A DNA stretch of 64,000 nucleotides from Paenibacillus_G sp049942825 (GTDB lineage Bacteria > Bacillota > Bacilli > Paenibacillales > NBRC-103111), in contig NZ_CP187970.1 in assembly GCF_049942825.1 (NCBI RefSeq), positions 6,138,001 to 6,202,000 on the forward strand, in the 5' to 3' direction. Positions within the stretch are counted from its first letter, which is position 1. Every line of letters starts with the position of its first letter. The position numbers were made by a program, and so were the translations under genes. The notes under the pieces are model-generated. The model was not told the origin of the DNA. It worked only from the letters and a program-made list of their open reading frames with translations, and made no database searches. This document shows, one piece after another, positions 7,945 to 17,300 of the stretch.

Positions 7945-9258
7945 CTAAGATTTCCCCCGGCCGCCCCCGGGCCTTGCCTCCAGCCATCGCTGATACTCTG
8001 TCTCCCTCTGCCGCGTCACGCTGTCCTTCCGGATGCGGCGGTGGTAGAGCGGCTCCGGTACATAATGAAACGAATGGGTCTCCGCCAAGGCCAGCAGCAT
8101 CTCCATATCCTCGTACAGCCGGCCGCCGAAGAGGCCTCCCTCCGGCCAGCCGCCGAGCTCCCTCAGCGCTGCCGTCCGGTAGATCCGCGGGGCGACCGGC
8201 TGCCCCCTCCGCACATAGTCCTCCACCTCAAGCGCCGGCCCGTAGCGCCGGATTCCCTTCAACAGCGGCTCCCTGCCCGGAAGCTGCAGCCATTCGTAAT
8301 GATCGCCGTAGAGCAGAGCGGCATGGGTGGCAACGCGGTCCTCCGCCCGGGACAAGCCCGCCACACAGCCGGGAGCCAGCCAGTCATCCGCATCGAGCTC
8401 AACGATCCACCGCCCCCGGACATGGGCCAGCGCCGTGTTCAGGGCCCGGGCCTTGCCGTAATTGCGGTCGTGCCGGAGGATGCGCACCTTGGGGGAGACC
8501 AGCAGGTCCGCCATATACTGCTCCGGAGGCAGCGGTGAACCGTCATCGACCAGGATCAGCTCCCAATCCGGATGAGTCTGCGCCAGCACGCTGCGGACCG
8601 CCCAGGGCACGAGGACTTCATCACGGTACAGACAGAGCACGACCGAGCAGAGCGGCATGTCTCCCGCTTCCGCGTTCTCCGCAAACTCCCCCGCTCCCGC
8701 CTTCGCCCCCTCGGCCCGCCCCTGCCCGGTGCCTTCGAGCAGCGGGACGACCAGCTCCCGGGTGTCCCGCAGGAGACGGGAGCTCCGGGCCATACCCGCG
8801 AACGGCGCGACGTCTCCGGACTTCGCCCAGGGCCGTGTCCGCGCAAGCGAACGGTACTTCGATTCCAGCACAAGCGAATCGAAAGGCAGACGGGCCCAGG
8901 TCTCGAAGCCGCCGGTCTCACGGACCGCCTCCGTGCTCCACAGGAACGGATAAGGATCGGGCCGGCCACGGCTGCCCCTGAATCCGTCCCGGTGCTCCAC
9001 GATTCCTGCCGTTCCAATCGGAAGCAGGTCCCACTTGCCCGCCTCCTGCAGCCAGTAGAGCGGATTCAGCCGCACCCCCGCCTCGGCCGCGGCAAAGAAA
9101 GGAAGCCTATAATCCTGCAGCAGGGCGTTCATGCGCTCCGCGAACGGCGGCCGGATCACCCGGATATCGAAGGACGCCGCAGCCGGCACGCTCTGCAGGG
9201 TAAGCCTGGAAGCCGCGTTCTCCGGCTGCTCCAGAATCAGCAGCAGCATGCGCTCCAC
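7945..9258 (-). CDS. GT2 glycosyltransferase with long N-terminal extension
   Basis: 437 residues. Residues 1-200 are a divergent domain that itself looks like a degenerate GT-A fold (LLLILEQPENAASRLTLQSV at the start). The active family 2 domain begins near residue 203 (CSVVLCLYRDEVLVPWAVRS) and carries ILVDDGS and the metal-binding LDADDW. A second motif (LYEDMEMLLAL) lies near residue 395, where the catalytic base is expected. It is convergent with the small-protein operon and divergent from the next glycosyltransferase. Acceptor unknown; a surface glycan is likely given the island. Confidence 0.8.
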   Translation of the reverse strand: MERMLLLILEQPENAASRLTLQSVPAAASFDIRVIRPPFAERMNALLQDYRLPFFAAAEAGVRLNPLYWLQEAGKWDLLPIGTAGIVEHRDGFRGSRGRPDPYPFLWSTEAVRETGGFETWARLPFDSLVLESKYRSLARTRPWAKSGDVAPFAGMARSSRLLRDTRELVVPLLEGTGQGRAEGAKAGAGEFAENAEAGDMPLCSVVLCLYRDEVLVPWAVRSVLAQTHPDWELILVDDGSPLPPEQYMADLLVSPKVRILRHDRNYGKARALNTALAHVRGRWIVELDADDWLAPGCVAGLSRAEDRVATHAALLYGDHYEWLQLPGREPLLKGIRRYGPALEVEDYVRRGQPVAPRIYRTAALRELGGWPEGGLFGGRLYEDMEMLLALAETHSFHYVPEPLYHRRIRKDSVTRQRETEYQRWLEARPGGGRGKS

Positions 9259-9386
9259 TCCATTTCAAAAGCCTAATGTACTCCTACTTTATGCAGGGGA
9301 CGTATAAACGTGAGCCCGGAGGCATAAGTTTACGTTCGGGATTCCGGGAAGGGGCTTCCCTTCGACTACGGAAAGGAGGTACTCCC

Positions 9387-10403
9387 ATGCTGTTCGTATT
9401 CCCTCCCACCATGGACTGGGGCTGGATGAAGCAGCGTCCGCAGCAGCTCATGAGCGCCCTGGCCGCCAGGGGACATACCGTGTACTTCTGCAACAAGACG
9501 CGCACGCATGCAGCGGTGGAAACGCTCGCCCCCGGTCTGCACCTGGTACACGACCATGACGCCTGGCTCCGGGACGAGTGGCCGTCCGCCAAGGGCCGCA
9601 CTTCCGAGCCCTCCGTGGTCTGGGTCACCCTTCCGCAGCTCGCCCCCGCACTTCACAGATACGGCGCGGCCCTCACCGTCTACGACTGCGTCGACGAGTT
9701 CCCCGAATGGCTCCGGGACGAGCACCGGCTGGCCGATAAGGCGGATGTCATCTTCTGCACGGCCGAACGGATCCGGCAGCGCCTCCGGCGGCGGTATCCC
9801 GGGCGCCGGATCGAGCTTGTCCGCAATGCGTATGACACCTCCATGGGCCTGCACACCCGGCCGGCCGCCCCTCTTTCCCGGCCGCGGGACCTGCCGGACC
9901 TGCCGGGCCGCTGGATCGGCTATATCGGGGCCTGGGCCCCTTGGGTCGACGAAGCCCTGCTGCGCCGCCTGGCCCGCACCCTGCCGGGTGCCAATATCAT
10001 GATTGTGGGGCCCGAATTCGGCCGCAAGTATGCGGGCGACCCCCGGCTCCACTTCCTCGGCTTGAAGCCTCATAAGGAGCTTCCCCTCTATATGGATTGG
10101 TGCAGCCTCTTCATCATCCCCTTCCGGATCACCGGCGTGACGCTCGCCACCAACCCGGTGAAGGCCTACGAATATTTGGCCACAGGAAAACCCGTGGTTG
10201 CGACCGACCTTCCCGAATGCCGCCGGATGGCGCCTTTCGTGGATTGTGCCGGCAACCACGGGGAGTTCCTGCGCCTTACGGCCTCCCGTCTGCAGGATGC
10301 CGGAGACCGTGCTGCCCGTACCTCTTACGCCCTGGAGCATACCTGGTCCCACCGCGCCCGCGAAGTGGAAGAGGTGCTGATGGAGACTCTTCGCCTCCCC
10401 TAG
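9387..10403 (+). CDS. TuaH-like glycosyltransferase (GT-B, family 1/4)
   Basis: 338 residues. AAAGGAGG lies 7 nt before the ATG at 9387; the frame is open upstream to 9276 without a better site. It opens with PPTMDWGWMKQRPQQLM, a signature shared with TuaH-type enzymes and with the gene at 11404-12933. The GT-B donor site is near residue 255 (NPVKAYEYLATGKPVVATD). It lacks the extra C-terminal domain of its paralog. The stop overlaps the end of the convergent pyruvyl transferase gene by 4 nt. Sugar specificity cannot be told from sequence. Confidence 0.85.
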   Translation: MLFVFPPTMDWGWMKQRPQQLMSALAARGHTVYFCNKTRTHAAVETLAPGLHLVHDHDAWLRDEWPSAKGRTSEPSVVWVTLPQLAPALHRYGAALTVYDCVDEFPEWLRDEHRLADKADVIFCTAERIRQRLRRRYPGRRIELVRNAYDTSMGLHTRPAAPLSRPRDLPDLPGRWIGYIGAWAPWVDEALLRRLARTLPGANIMIVGPEFGRKYAGDPRLHFLGLKPHKELPLYMDWCSLFIIPFRITGVTLATNPVKAYEYLATGKPVVATDLPECRRMAPFVDCAGNHGEFLRLTASRLQDAGDRAARTSYALEHTWSHRAREVEEVLMETLRLP

Positions 10404-11407
10404 GGAAGCGTGTGTTCGATGGAAGCCTTGAGCTCCGCCAGCTTGAGGCGGGCGAGCTCCTCCGTCTTGCGGATCAGCGGCTCGGCCGCGGCCAGCCTCA
10501 TCCTGCCGCCGGCCAGGAAATCGTCGAGCTTCCCCAGCAGCTGCTCCTGCGGCAGGCTGTAATCCAGGACGAAGTCATCGAGCCCGAAGCTCTCCATGAG
10601 GCTCCGGACCTTGCTCATCTGGGTCAGGCAGAACACGGGTACTCCGCTGCGGATCGCCGCAAGAGACGGATGAAGCTTGAAGGAAATCAGGCAGTCCAGC
10701 GAGCCGATATAGCTGTACGTCACCTCCAGGTCGTACTGCGGCCGGGGTACGAGAACGACGGCGTTCGGGTGCTTCTTCAGAATCTCCTCCCTCAGCTCGG
10801 TGCACATCTTCGCATCGGCAAACGGATTGTTGGACTGGTTCACGACCGGGATGAACACCAGGTCGTATCCTCTGCCGATCAGGCGTTCAGCGATGGCGAT
10901 CAGCTTGTCTTTCGGGAACGCGTCATACGTAAATATGCAGAGGCCCGCAGTGGGACGGGCAGAGAAACGGCCCATCGGGTAGCCCGGCGGCTCATAGCCA
11001 AAGGCCACGTCAGGGACGACCTCCACCGCCGTGTTCAGCGACAGCCTGCTTGCAATCTCAGCCGACCGCTGGTCCCGCAGTGCCATGCCGTGCGCCTTGG
11101 CCGTCCGGATCCGGTACTGCTCTACTTCCTTCTGGGGCCATGTCGGCTCCGGGTAATAATCCACAATGCCCACACCATAGATCCAGGTCGGTTTGTTCTC
11201 CAGCTGGGGAGGGAAATAGAACGAGTTGAAGGCGTAGGGGGTAATCAGGTCCCCCCCGCCGATGATCACCGCATCCACGCGATCCACGTCAACCTGTGCA
11301 ACCCACGGGAACACGCGGTGACCCTTCAGCGTCTGGGCGAACGTCTTCAGGAACAGCTCGTCGCCGAAATTGCCCATGCCCAGGTAGCCGCATACGCAGA
11401 TGTTCAT
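10400..11407 (-). CDS. Polysaccharide pyruvyl transferase family protein
   Basis: 335 residues, start chosen at the ATG with AAGGAGG 9 nt upstream (the frame is open to 11635). The family motifs are the N-terminal GYLGMGNFGDE nucleotide-fold loop, an IIGGGDL motif near residue 65, and the C-terminal SFKLHPSLAAIRSGVPVF segment with the conserved LH. CsaB-like members add ketal pyruvate to wall polysaccharides, which in S-layer bacteria creates the SLH-domain binding site; others serve exopolysaccharides. The start overlaps the upstream glycosyltransferase stop in an ATGA, so the two are translationally coupled. Confidence 0.85.
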   Translation of the reverse strand: MNICVCGYLGMGNFGDELFLKTFAQTLKGHRVFPWVAQVDVDRVDAVIIGGGDLITPYAFNSFYFPPQLENKPTWIYGVGIVDYYPEPTWPQKEVEQYRIRTAKAHGMALRDQRSAEIASRLSLNTAVEVVPDVAFGYEPPGYPMGRFSARPTAGLCIFTYDAFPKDKLIAIAERLIGRGYDLVFIPVVNQSNNPFADAKMCTELREEILKKHPNAVVLVPRPQYDLEVTYSYIGSLDCLISFKLHPSLAAIRSGVPVFCLTQMSKVRSLMESFGLDDFVLDYSLPQEQLLGKLDDFLAGGRMRLAAAEPLIRKTEELARLKLAELKASIEHTLP

Positions 11408-12933
11408 GTACGGATTCCTCCTTCGGAAGTTGGAACAAAGCAGGTCAATCTCGGGCGGCCTAGCCGGGTAACGACCGGCTGCGGACTCGACAGCTCGAAG
11501 GAAACGGAATGATCCAGCTTCGCGTAAGACGTCACATCGAACGAGAACGTTTCCTGCAGACGGTCGTTCGCCTCTATGGAAGCGAGAGGCTTGAACGAGG
11601 GAAGCCTGCTGAAGCTGAGCGAATCGGCCGACCACGGCTCGTCACTGACCCCGAGACGCAGGATGATCCCGTCCTCCGCCCGGCAGGTACCGTCCAGTTC
11701 GAGGTACACCCGCTCGGCCTCAGCCGGTATGATGCTCGGATCGAGCTTCACCACGAAACGGTATTCGCCGGCCGCCATATGACCGACCCAGGGGGGCTCG
11801 CGGTGGAATACCGTCTGCGAATAGTAGGAGTTCACCGTCTGATGGGACAGGGGAATTTCATGTGCGTAAGGTGAAGAGATCGGCGGCAGCGGCGTGGTGA
11901 CGTCGCTGAATTCAGGATACCACTGGCCGAGATGCTGCTGGATGCTCAGGTACCGGTTGCGCCAGCTGAAGGCTTGGGCGTAGCGTGAGCGCTGCTCCTG
12001 ACGGCGTCCCGGCGAGGCAAGCTGAGCCTGAACCTGACGGACAAATTCGTCCGGATCTCCCGCGATCGACACATGCGGCACCATTTTGCGGACTTCGGGA
12101 AGATCGGTCGAGACGACAGGCTTGCCTGCGGCCAGGTACTCGTAAACCTTGATCGGGTTGGTGCTCCGGGTAATCCGGTTGACATGAAACGGGATGATGC
12201 AGACATCCAGATGCGGGAGAATCTCCGGCAGCTTGCTGTAATCCTGATATCCCAGGAAATGCACGTTCGGCGGATAGGCCAGCGTATCTTCTCTAAGTCT
12301 AGGCCCCACGATCACAACCTGGGCTTCCGGAATCCGCTCTCCCAAGGCTTGGATGATCCGCTCATCCACCCAGGGCGCCCAGGCGCCGATATACCCGATC
12401 TTCGGGCCCCGCGTATTCGGCATGCCGGGAAGCGGAACGCTGCGGTTCAAGAACATGGTCTTCCGGAAGAAGTCCCAGTCACAGCCGTTCGGCACTTGAA
12501 TCACCGGCTTCGAAGACGCGAGCGCCGTCATCTTTTCCTCCAGACCATCCGCCGTACAGACGACGGCATCTGCCGTATGGATATATTTCTGCTCATCCGA
12601 TTCCCAATCCGGAAAGTCATCCACGCAGTCGTAAATGACATAGTCGGCCCCATATACGGAACGGCCGCGGGGAAGCTGCCTGCTCCAGGAAGTCCAGTAG
12701 ACGGTTCCTTGTCCGGGCTTGATTCCCGGCCAAAGCTCTTTAAGGAAATATTCGGCGTGATGCACCAGGTATAAGTTCGGAGCAATCGGTTCGACCACCG
12801 GCTGGCCGGCAGTGCCCGTTTTATTGAAATAAAACACGGTATGTCCATGCGTCGCAAACTGGTCCATCAGGTGCTGGGGGCGCTGCTTCATCCAGGACCA
12901 ATCGATTGTGGGCGGGTACAGGATGACTCCCAT
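11404..12933 (-). CDS. TuaH-like glycosyltransferase fused to a beta-sandwich domain
   Basis: 509 residues. Residues 1-345 are a GT-B glycosyltransferase paralogous to the gene at 9387 (PPTIDWSWMKQRPQHLM; GYIGAWAPWVDE near residue 190; NPIKVYEYLAAGKPVVSTDLPE near 255-280). Residues 365-505 form an extra beta-rich domain, with YRFVVKLD, RVYLELDGTCRAEDG and FSFDVTSYAKLDHSVSFEL, that resembles DNRLRE/CBM96-type modules. Such modules are usually extracellular, so their presence on a cytoplasmic GT is odd; acceptor binding is one possible use. A ribosome site (GGAGG, in a AAGAAGGAGGAG run) precedes the ATG. Coupled by ATGA to the pyruvyl transferase gene. Confidence 0.8.
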   Translation of the reverse strand: MGVILYPPTIDWSWMKQRPQHLMDQFATHGHTVFYFNKTGTAGQPVVEPIAPNLYLVHHAEYFLKELWPGIKPGQGTVYWTSWSRQLPRGRSVYGADYVIYDCVDDFPDWESDEQKYIHTADAVVCTADGLEEKMTALASSKPVIQVPNGCDWDFFRKTMFLNRSVPLPGMPNTRGPKIGYIGAWAPWVDERIIQALGERIPEAQVVIVGPRLREDTLAYPPNVHFLGYQDYSKLPEILPHLDVCIIPFHVNRITRSTNPIKVYEYLAAGKPVVSTDLPEVRKMVPHVSIAGDPDEFVRQVQAQLASPGRRQEQRSRYAQAFSWRNRYLSIQQHLGQWYPEFSDVTTPLPPISSPYAHEIPLSHQTVNSYYSQTVFHREPPWVGHMAAGEYRFVVKLDPSIIPAEAERVYLELDGTCRAEDGIILRLGVSDEPWSADSLSFSRLPSFKPLASIEANDRLQETFSFDVTSYAKLDHSVSFELSSPQPVVTRLGRPRLTCFVPTSEGGIRT

Positions 12934-13414
12934 TACGCTTCACTCCTCCTTCTTACCATCCTCTCTTAATAAATGTAAGAACGGCTTGTACTGTGATAGC
13001 ACAAGAGCAGTTCCCGAAACAATTGGTGGCAAGCGGAGTTCCTGCGGCCGGAAGAGCTGCGGGCATAAGAAAAAGGCCCCTTTCGGGACCTTTTCAACGG
13101 TGAATGGATTTGTTGGTTCATTAGGGAACATCATGAGAGTTCGGTTCTTTTACCTAGAAAACACTATCGCAGTTATTGCTGCACTAACGTCTCTGCGGCA
13201 CATCCCCTCACTTCATTTCAGATTCCGCCTGACACCTTGTCTAACGTTGAATCGTTCAACGGATCGACACCTCGCTTTTCACCGTTGATATTATATTGTC
13301 CGGCATCCGCCTTCTCTATACCTCCCCCTGTCAAAAATCCGCCCCTTCTGACGGACGGTCCCCTCCTATAGCTCATACGCTGAATAGAAACCGAGACAGG
13401 GAGTGTGAACCGCA
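12934..13414. other. Intergenic stretch with a hairpin, no clear gene
   Basis: 480 bases between divergent genes. It is more AT-rich than its surroundings at 12955-13020 and 13125-13200. A terminator-like hairpin at 13068-13094 suggests a short minus-strand transcript from 13100-13400, but no reading frame there has a good start site. Confidence 0.4.
13068..13094 (-). terminator. Terminator-like hairpin between divergent genes
   Basis: AGGTCCC and GGGGCCT arms around GAAA, followed on the minus strand by TTTTTCTT. The other strand has only CCTTTTC. It is unusual to find it upstream of both flanking genes. Confidence 0.6.
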
Positions 13415-14197
13415 TTGAAACTGGATCTGGGCTGCGGGGAGTCCAAACACCCCGGATTCCTCGGCATCGACAAACGGCCTCTCGAGGGGGTGGATCTCGT
13501 CTGTGATTTTGACCAGGGGTTCCCCCTGCCGGAGAATTCGGTCGAATTCGTCATCGCCAGCCGGTCTCTGGCCTATTCCCGGGACCTCCCCGCTCTCCTC
13601 AGCGAAATCTACCGGGTGTGCATTCATAAGGCCGTCGTCTGCATGCTTGTCCCCTATGCCCATCACTTCCGGCACCGCTCCAATCCCTACCTCCGGCAGC
13701 TTTTTGACGAGTCCTCGCCTAGGTACTGGACCAACTCCTTCTGGGAAGCCGCGGCCGGTGCCAGGTGTCCGCCCTTGTCCGCATACGGGGGAGAAGAAGT
13801 TCCCTACGATTTCCGGCTGCTCCGGATGGAACTGTTCTACAGCCCCCCTTATCGGCCACCGCTGTACGATGAGGAGGAACTGGAGGGGCTAAAGAGCTTC
13901 GAGCCGAATGTCGTCGATGAAATGATGTTCCACCTCGTCGTCTGCAAAGCGGAGATGTCCCCCGAAGAGCTGCATCAGCTCAGCAGACAAGGGCACGAGG
14001 AACCCGTATGGGCCGCTTCCCTGCGATCGGTCAGGGAATCCGAACCGGAAGAAGGAGGAGAGGAGGAATCTGCGCCCCCTTCTTCCCGGGAGACGCGGCC
14101 CGCGGACCCGCGGCGGAGCCCCCCTCTTCCGCCGCGGGTCCGCAAGCGCAAATCCAGCCGCAGCCGGCGCCCGCGGGGGACCGGCAGCAGAAGATAA
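13415..14197 (+). CDS. SAM-dependent methyltransferase-like protein with basic tail
   Basis: 260 residues. The only possible start is the TTG at 13415, since an in-frame stop lies just upstream (13406-13408); the ribosome site (AGGGAG) is about 12 nt away. A class I methyltransferase glycine loop opens the protein (LDLGCGESKHPGFLGIDKRP), with the acidic D of strand 2 following. Residues 60-185 carry the rest of a reduced domain (VEFVIASRSLAYSRDLPALL). The last 60 residues are disordered: acidic (EEGGEEESAPP), then strongly basic (RKRKSSRSRRPRG). The tail recalls basic tails of spore coat proteins. Substrate unknown. Confidence 0.65.
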   Translation: MKLDLGCGESKHPGFLGIDKRPLEGVDLVCDFDQGFPLPENSVEFVIASRSLAYSRDLPALLSEIYRVCIHKAVVCMLVPYAHHFRHRSNPYLRQLFDESSPRYWTNSFWEAAAGARCPPLSAYGGEEVPYDFRLLRMELFYSPPYRPPLYDEEELEGLKSFEPNVVDEMMFHLVVCKAEMSPEELHQLSRQGHEEPVWAASLRSVRESEPEEGGEEESAPPSSRETRPADPRRSPPLPPRVRKRKSSRSRRPRGTGSRR

Positions 14198-14199
14198 AT

Positions 14200-14220
14200 G
14201 AGCGTTCCCGCTCCTCTTTT
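14200..14220 (+). terminator. Weak terminator after methyltransferase gene
   Basis: Five-pair hairpin GAGCG/CGCTC with loop TTCC followed by CTCTTTT, starting 3 nt after the stop codon. Short stem, so only moderately convincing. Confidence 0.45.
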
Positions 14221-14326
14221 GCATAAAGTCGATCAATAATTCCCTGAGCCCTCATAAAATGGTAGAGGATGCAGCGCCCGGAAAGCGGCAGGCTTACTTG
14301 ACGCCATATATCCTGATGCTCAGGGG

Positions 14327-17300
14327 GTGAGGAATATTCCTCTTGTTGTCCGCTCCACTCTCAACGCCACAGGAGCCATCACCTTTACCGGCAATACGCT
14401 TGGTTTAAGCCGCGGCAACAGCGAAGGAACGCCGGGAACCAACGACAGCATCGGTGCCTTTGTCACGACCAACGCCACAGTACGCTATGGCACTTACCCG
14501 CTGGGAACGACGAGCCAGTATCTCAGCAGCAGCTCATCCGCCGTACTCACCCTCCCTTCGGGAAGCACGGTACTGTATGCGGAGCTGATCTGGGGTGCCA
14601 CTTATATTAACGGCAATGTGAATCTCAACTCTTCGATCAATAATGCCATCACGCTCACGACCCCGGCCGGAACCACCTACAGCATCACGCCTGACACGGC
14701 CACCCGTAACGAGGTGGATCTTGGCAGCGGGGCTTTCGCCTATGTGCGGACGGCCAACGTCACTTCGCTTATCCAGGGGGGAGGGGCGGGGACCTATACG
14801 GTCGGCCGGGTGGTCGGTACGCTCGTGACTACGAACGACCCTACAGCCAATCATGCCGGCTGGACGCTCGGCGTGATCTACGAGAACCCGTCCCTGCCCT
14901 TCCGCAACATGTCGCTCCGTGCCGGGGCCGTGCTTGTCCAATCCACATCCGCCGCGGTCTCCACGACGCTGACAGGCTTTGCAACCCCGGTCACCGGAGC
15001 GCTCGGCGGCCGGGCCCTGTTCAGCGCCCAGGAAGGGGATGCGAACCGGACGGGGGATCAGGCGCTGTTCGGCCCCACCACCGCCTCCCTGGCGGCCTTG
15101 TCGGGACCGAACAATTTGGCGAATAACTTCTTTGCGTCGCAGATCAACGGGGACAACGGCCAACTCTCGACCACGGGCACCTTCGGCACCCGCAATCAGA
15201 CCAACGGAGCGCCGGGAACGAACATCTCCGGCGGCCGTCAGGGCTGGGACATCACCAACGTCGATATCTCGGCCCGACTGGTCAACAACCAGTCTTCCGC
15301 CGTCCTTCAGCTCACGACCTCCGGGGATGCTTATGTGGTGAACGGCAATGCCATACAGATCGACATCAACGCCCCCCGCATCTCGGTGGCCAAAAGCGCC
15401 TCGGCGTCAGGCTCCATTGCCGGGGACATCCTTACGTACACCGTCACGGTAAGCAACACGGGTACGGCAAATGCGGCCAGCGTCGTCGTCTCCGACCGCC
15501 TGCCGGCCGGCTCCGCCTTCGTCAGCGGCTCTGTTACGATCTCCGGCGTCTCTCAGCCGACGCTCGATATTACGACAGGGGTGCCGATCGGTTCGCTGGC
15601 CCTGAACTCATCCGTTACTCTTACATACCGGGCAAGGGTGACTTCCGTTCCAAGCCCCCAGCAGATTGCCAACCAGGCGGAGGCTGCATTTACCTTCCAA
15701 AGCGTGGCGGGGGGCTCCGTTATCTCGGGGGTCATTCCCTCCAACACCGTGGTAACGCCCGTATATGCACCGCTGATCAGCGTATCGAAGACCGCAAGCG
15801 CCGCGGCCGTCACGGTCGGTGACCTCCTCACGTATACCCTGCAGATCGCCAACACCGGCAATCTCGCGGCGGTGCTGACAGTAACGGACAACATTCCGGC
15901 CGGCACCTCATTTGTCCCGAACTCCGTCAGGATCAACGGAACGACGGCCGCAGGGGCAAACCCTGCGGCGGGGATCGCGGCCGGCACCATCGCGGCGGGA
16001 GGCAGCGTTACCGTTGCCTTCGATGTGCGGGTGAACGCCCTGCCTTCCCCGCCTCAGCTCGTCAATCAGGGGACCGCGGCCTATTCGGCCCAAGTGCCGG
16101 ACGGCCGGGTGCTGACGGGCACCGCCGCCTCGAACACGGTCACCCTCCCGGTGTCGCTGCCCAATGTGATCACGGCCAAGTCGGCCAGCCTGTCGGCTGC
16201 GGCTGTAGGCGATGTCATTACCTATACGGCCGCGGCGGCGAATAACGGGATTGGCAGTATCACGCAGGCAGTACTCTTCGATGCTCTGCCTGCAGGAGCC
16301 CGGTTTGTTCCGGGGAGCGTCACCGTCCGGGGCAGCGCCCTGCCGAATGCCAATCCGGCGGAAGGCATCGCTCTCGGCACGATCGCAGCGGGGGATACAG
16401 CGGTAGTTACCTACCGGCTGGAGGCCGCAGCGCTGCCTTCTCCCGCCCAGCTGTCGAATCAGGCTTATCTCACCTACAGCTCAGGCACCTTCCAGGGCAT
16501 CTCCTTAAGCAATACCGTGCAGACCCCTGTGTACCAGCCGGTGATTACGCTGGAGAAAGCCTCCACGGCCGGCGCCGCGGTCGTAGGCAGCGAGATCGGG
16601 TATGTGTTCACGCTGCGCAATATCGGGAACATTGCGGCTGCCGTCACACTGACCGACGTGCCGGCAGCCGAGGCTTCCTTCGTTCCGGGGAGCGTCACGG
16701 TCGGCGGGAGCCCGAGTCCCGGCTCCAGCCCCGTCTCCGGGATCGCGGCCGGCACCCTGGCTCCCGGTACGGCCGTCACCGTCTCGTTTCGCGTGCTCCT
16801 GAATGCCCTGCTGTCCCCGCCGCGGCTGAGCAACCGCGGCACGGCTTCTTATTCGTACCTGCTTCCGGACGGCAGAACGCTCACAGGCTCTTCGGTGTCG
16901 AATACCGTAGACCTGCCGGCCTCCTCACCGCAGCTCACCCTTCAGAAGACCGCGAGTCTGGCGGAGGCCGCCTTCGGCGACCTGCTGACCTACACGGTCA
17001 CCGTAACCAACAGCGGCCTCGCGCCCGTGAGCGGGATCGTCCTCTCGGATGCGGCCCCGGCCGGCACCGCCTTCGTTCCCGGCAGTGTCACCGTGAACGG
17101 TGCGGCCCGGCCGGAGGGAGATCCCGAGGCCGGCCTCGCGATCCCAGCGCTAGCCGCCGGTGCTTCGGTCATCGCGACATTCCAGGTGCGGGTGCGATCG
17201 CTGCCGGATCCGCCCCAGGCCATGAACCGCGCCGCAGCCTCTTTCACCTCGGGTACCTTCCGAGGGGCGGCGTTCTCCGGTGAGACGGTGACGGCTATCC

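Noticed and set aside
10097..11512. 471-codon plus-strand frame
   Set aside because: Antisense to the pyruvyl transferase gene, with no ribosome site and a composition typical of a shadow.
13218..13415. 65-codon minus-strand frame ending LDKVSGGI, reminiscent of a double-glycine bacteriocin leader
   Set aside because: It ends right after the GG, has no core peptide, no ribosome site and no transporter or processing gene nearby; the match is too short to mean more than chance.
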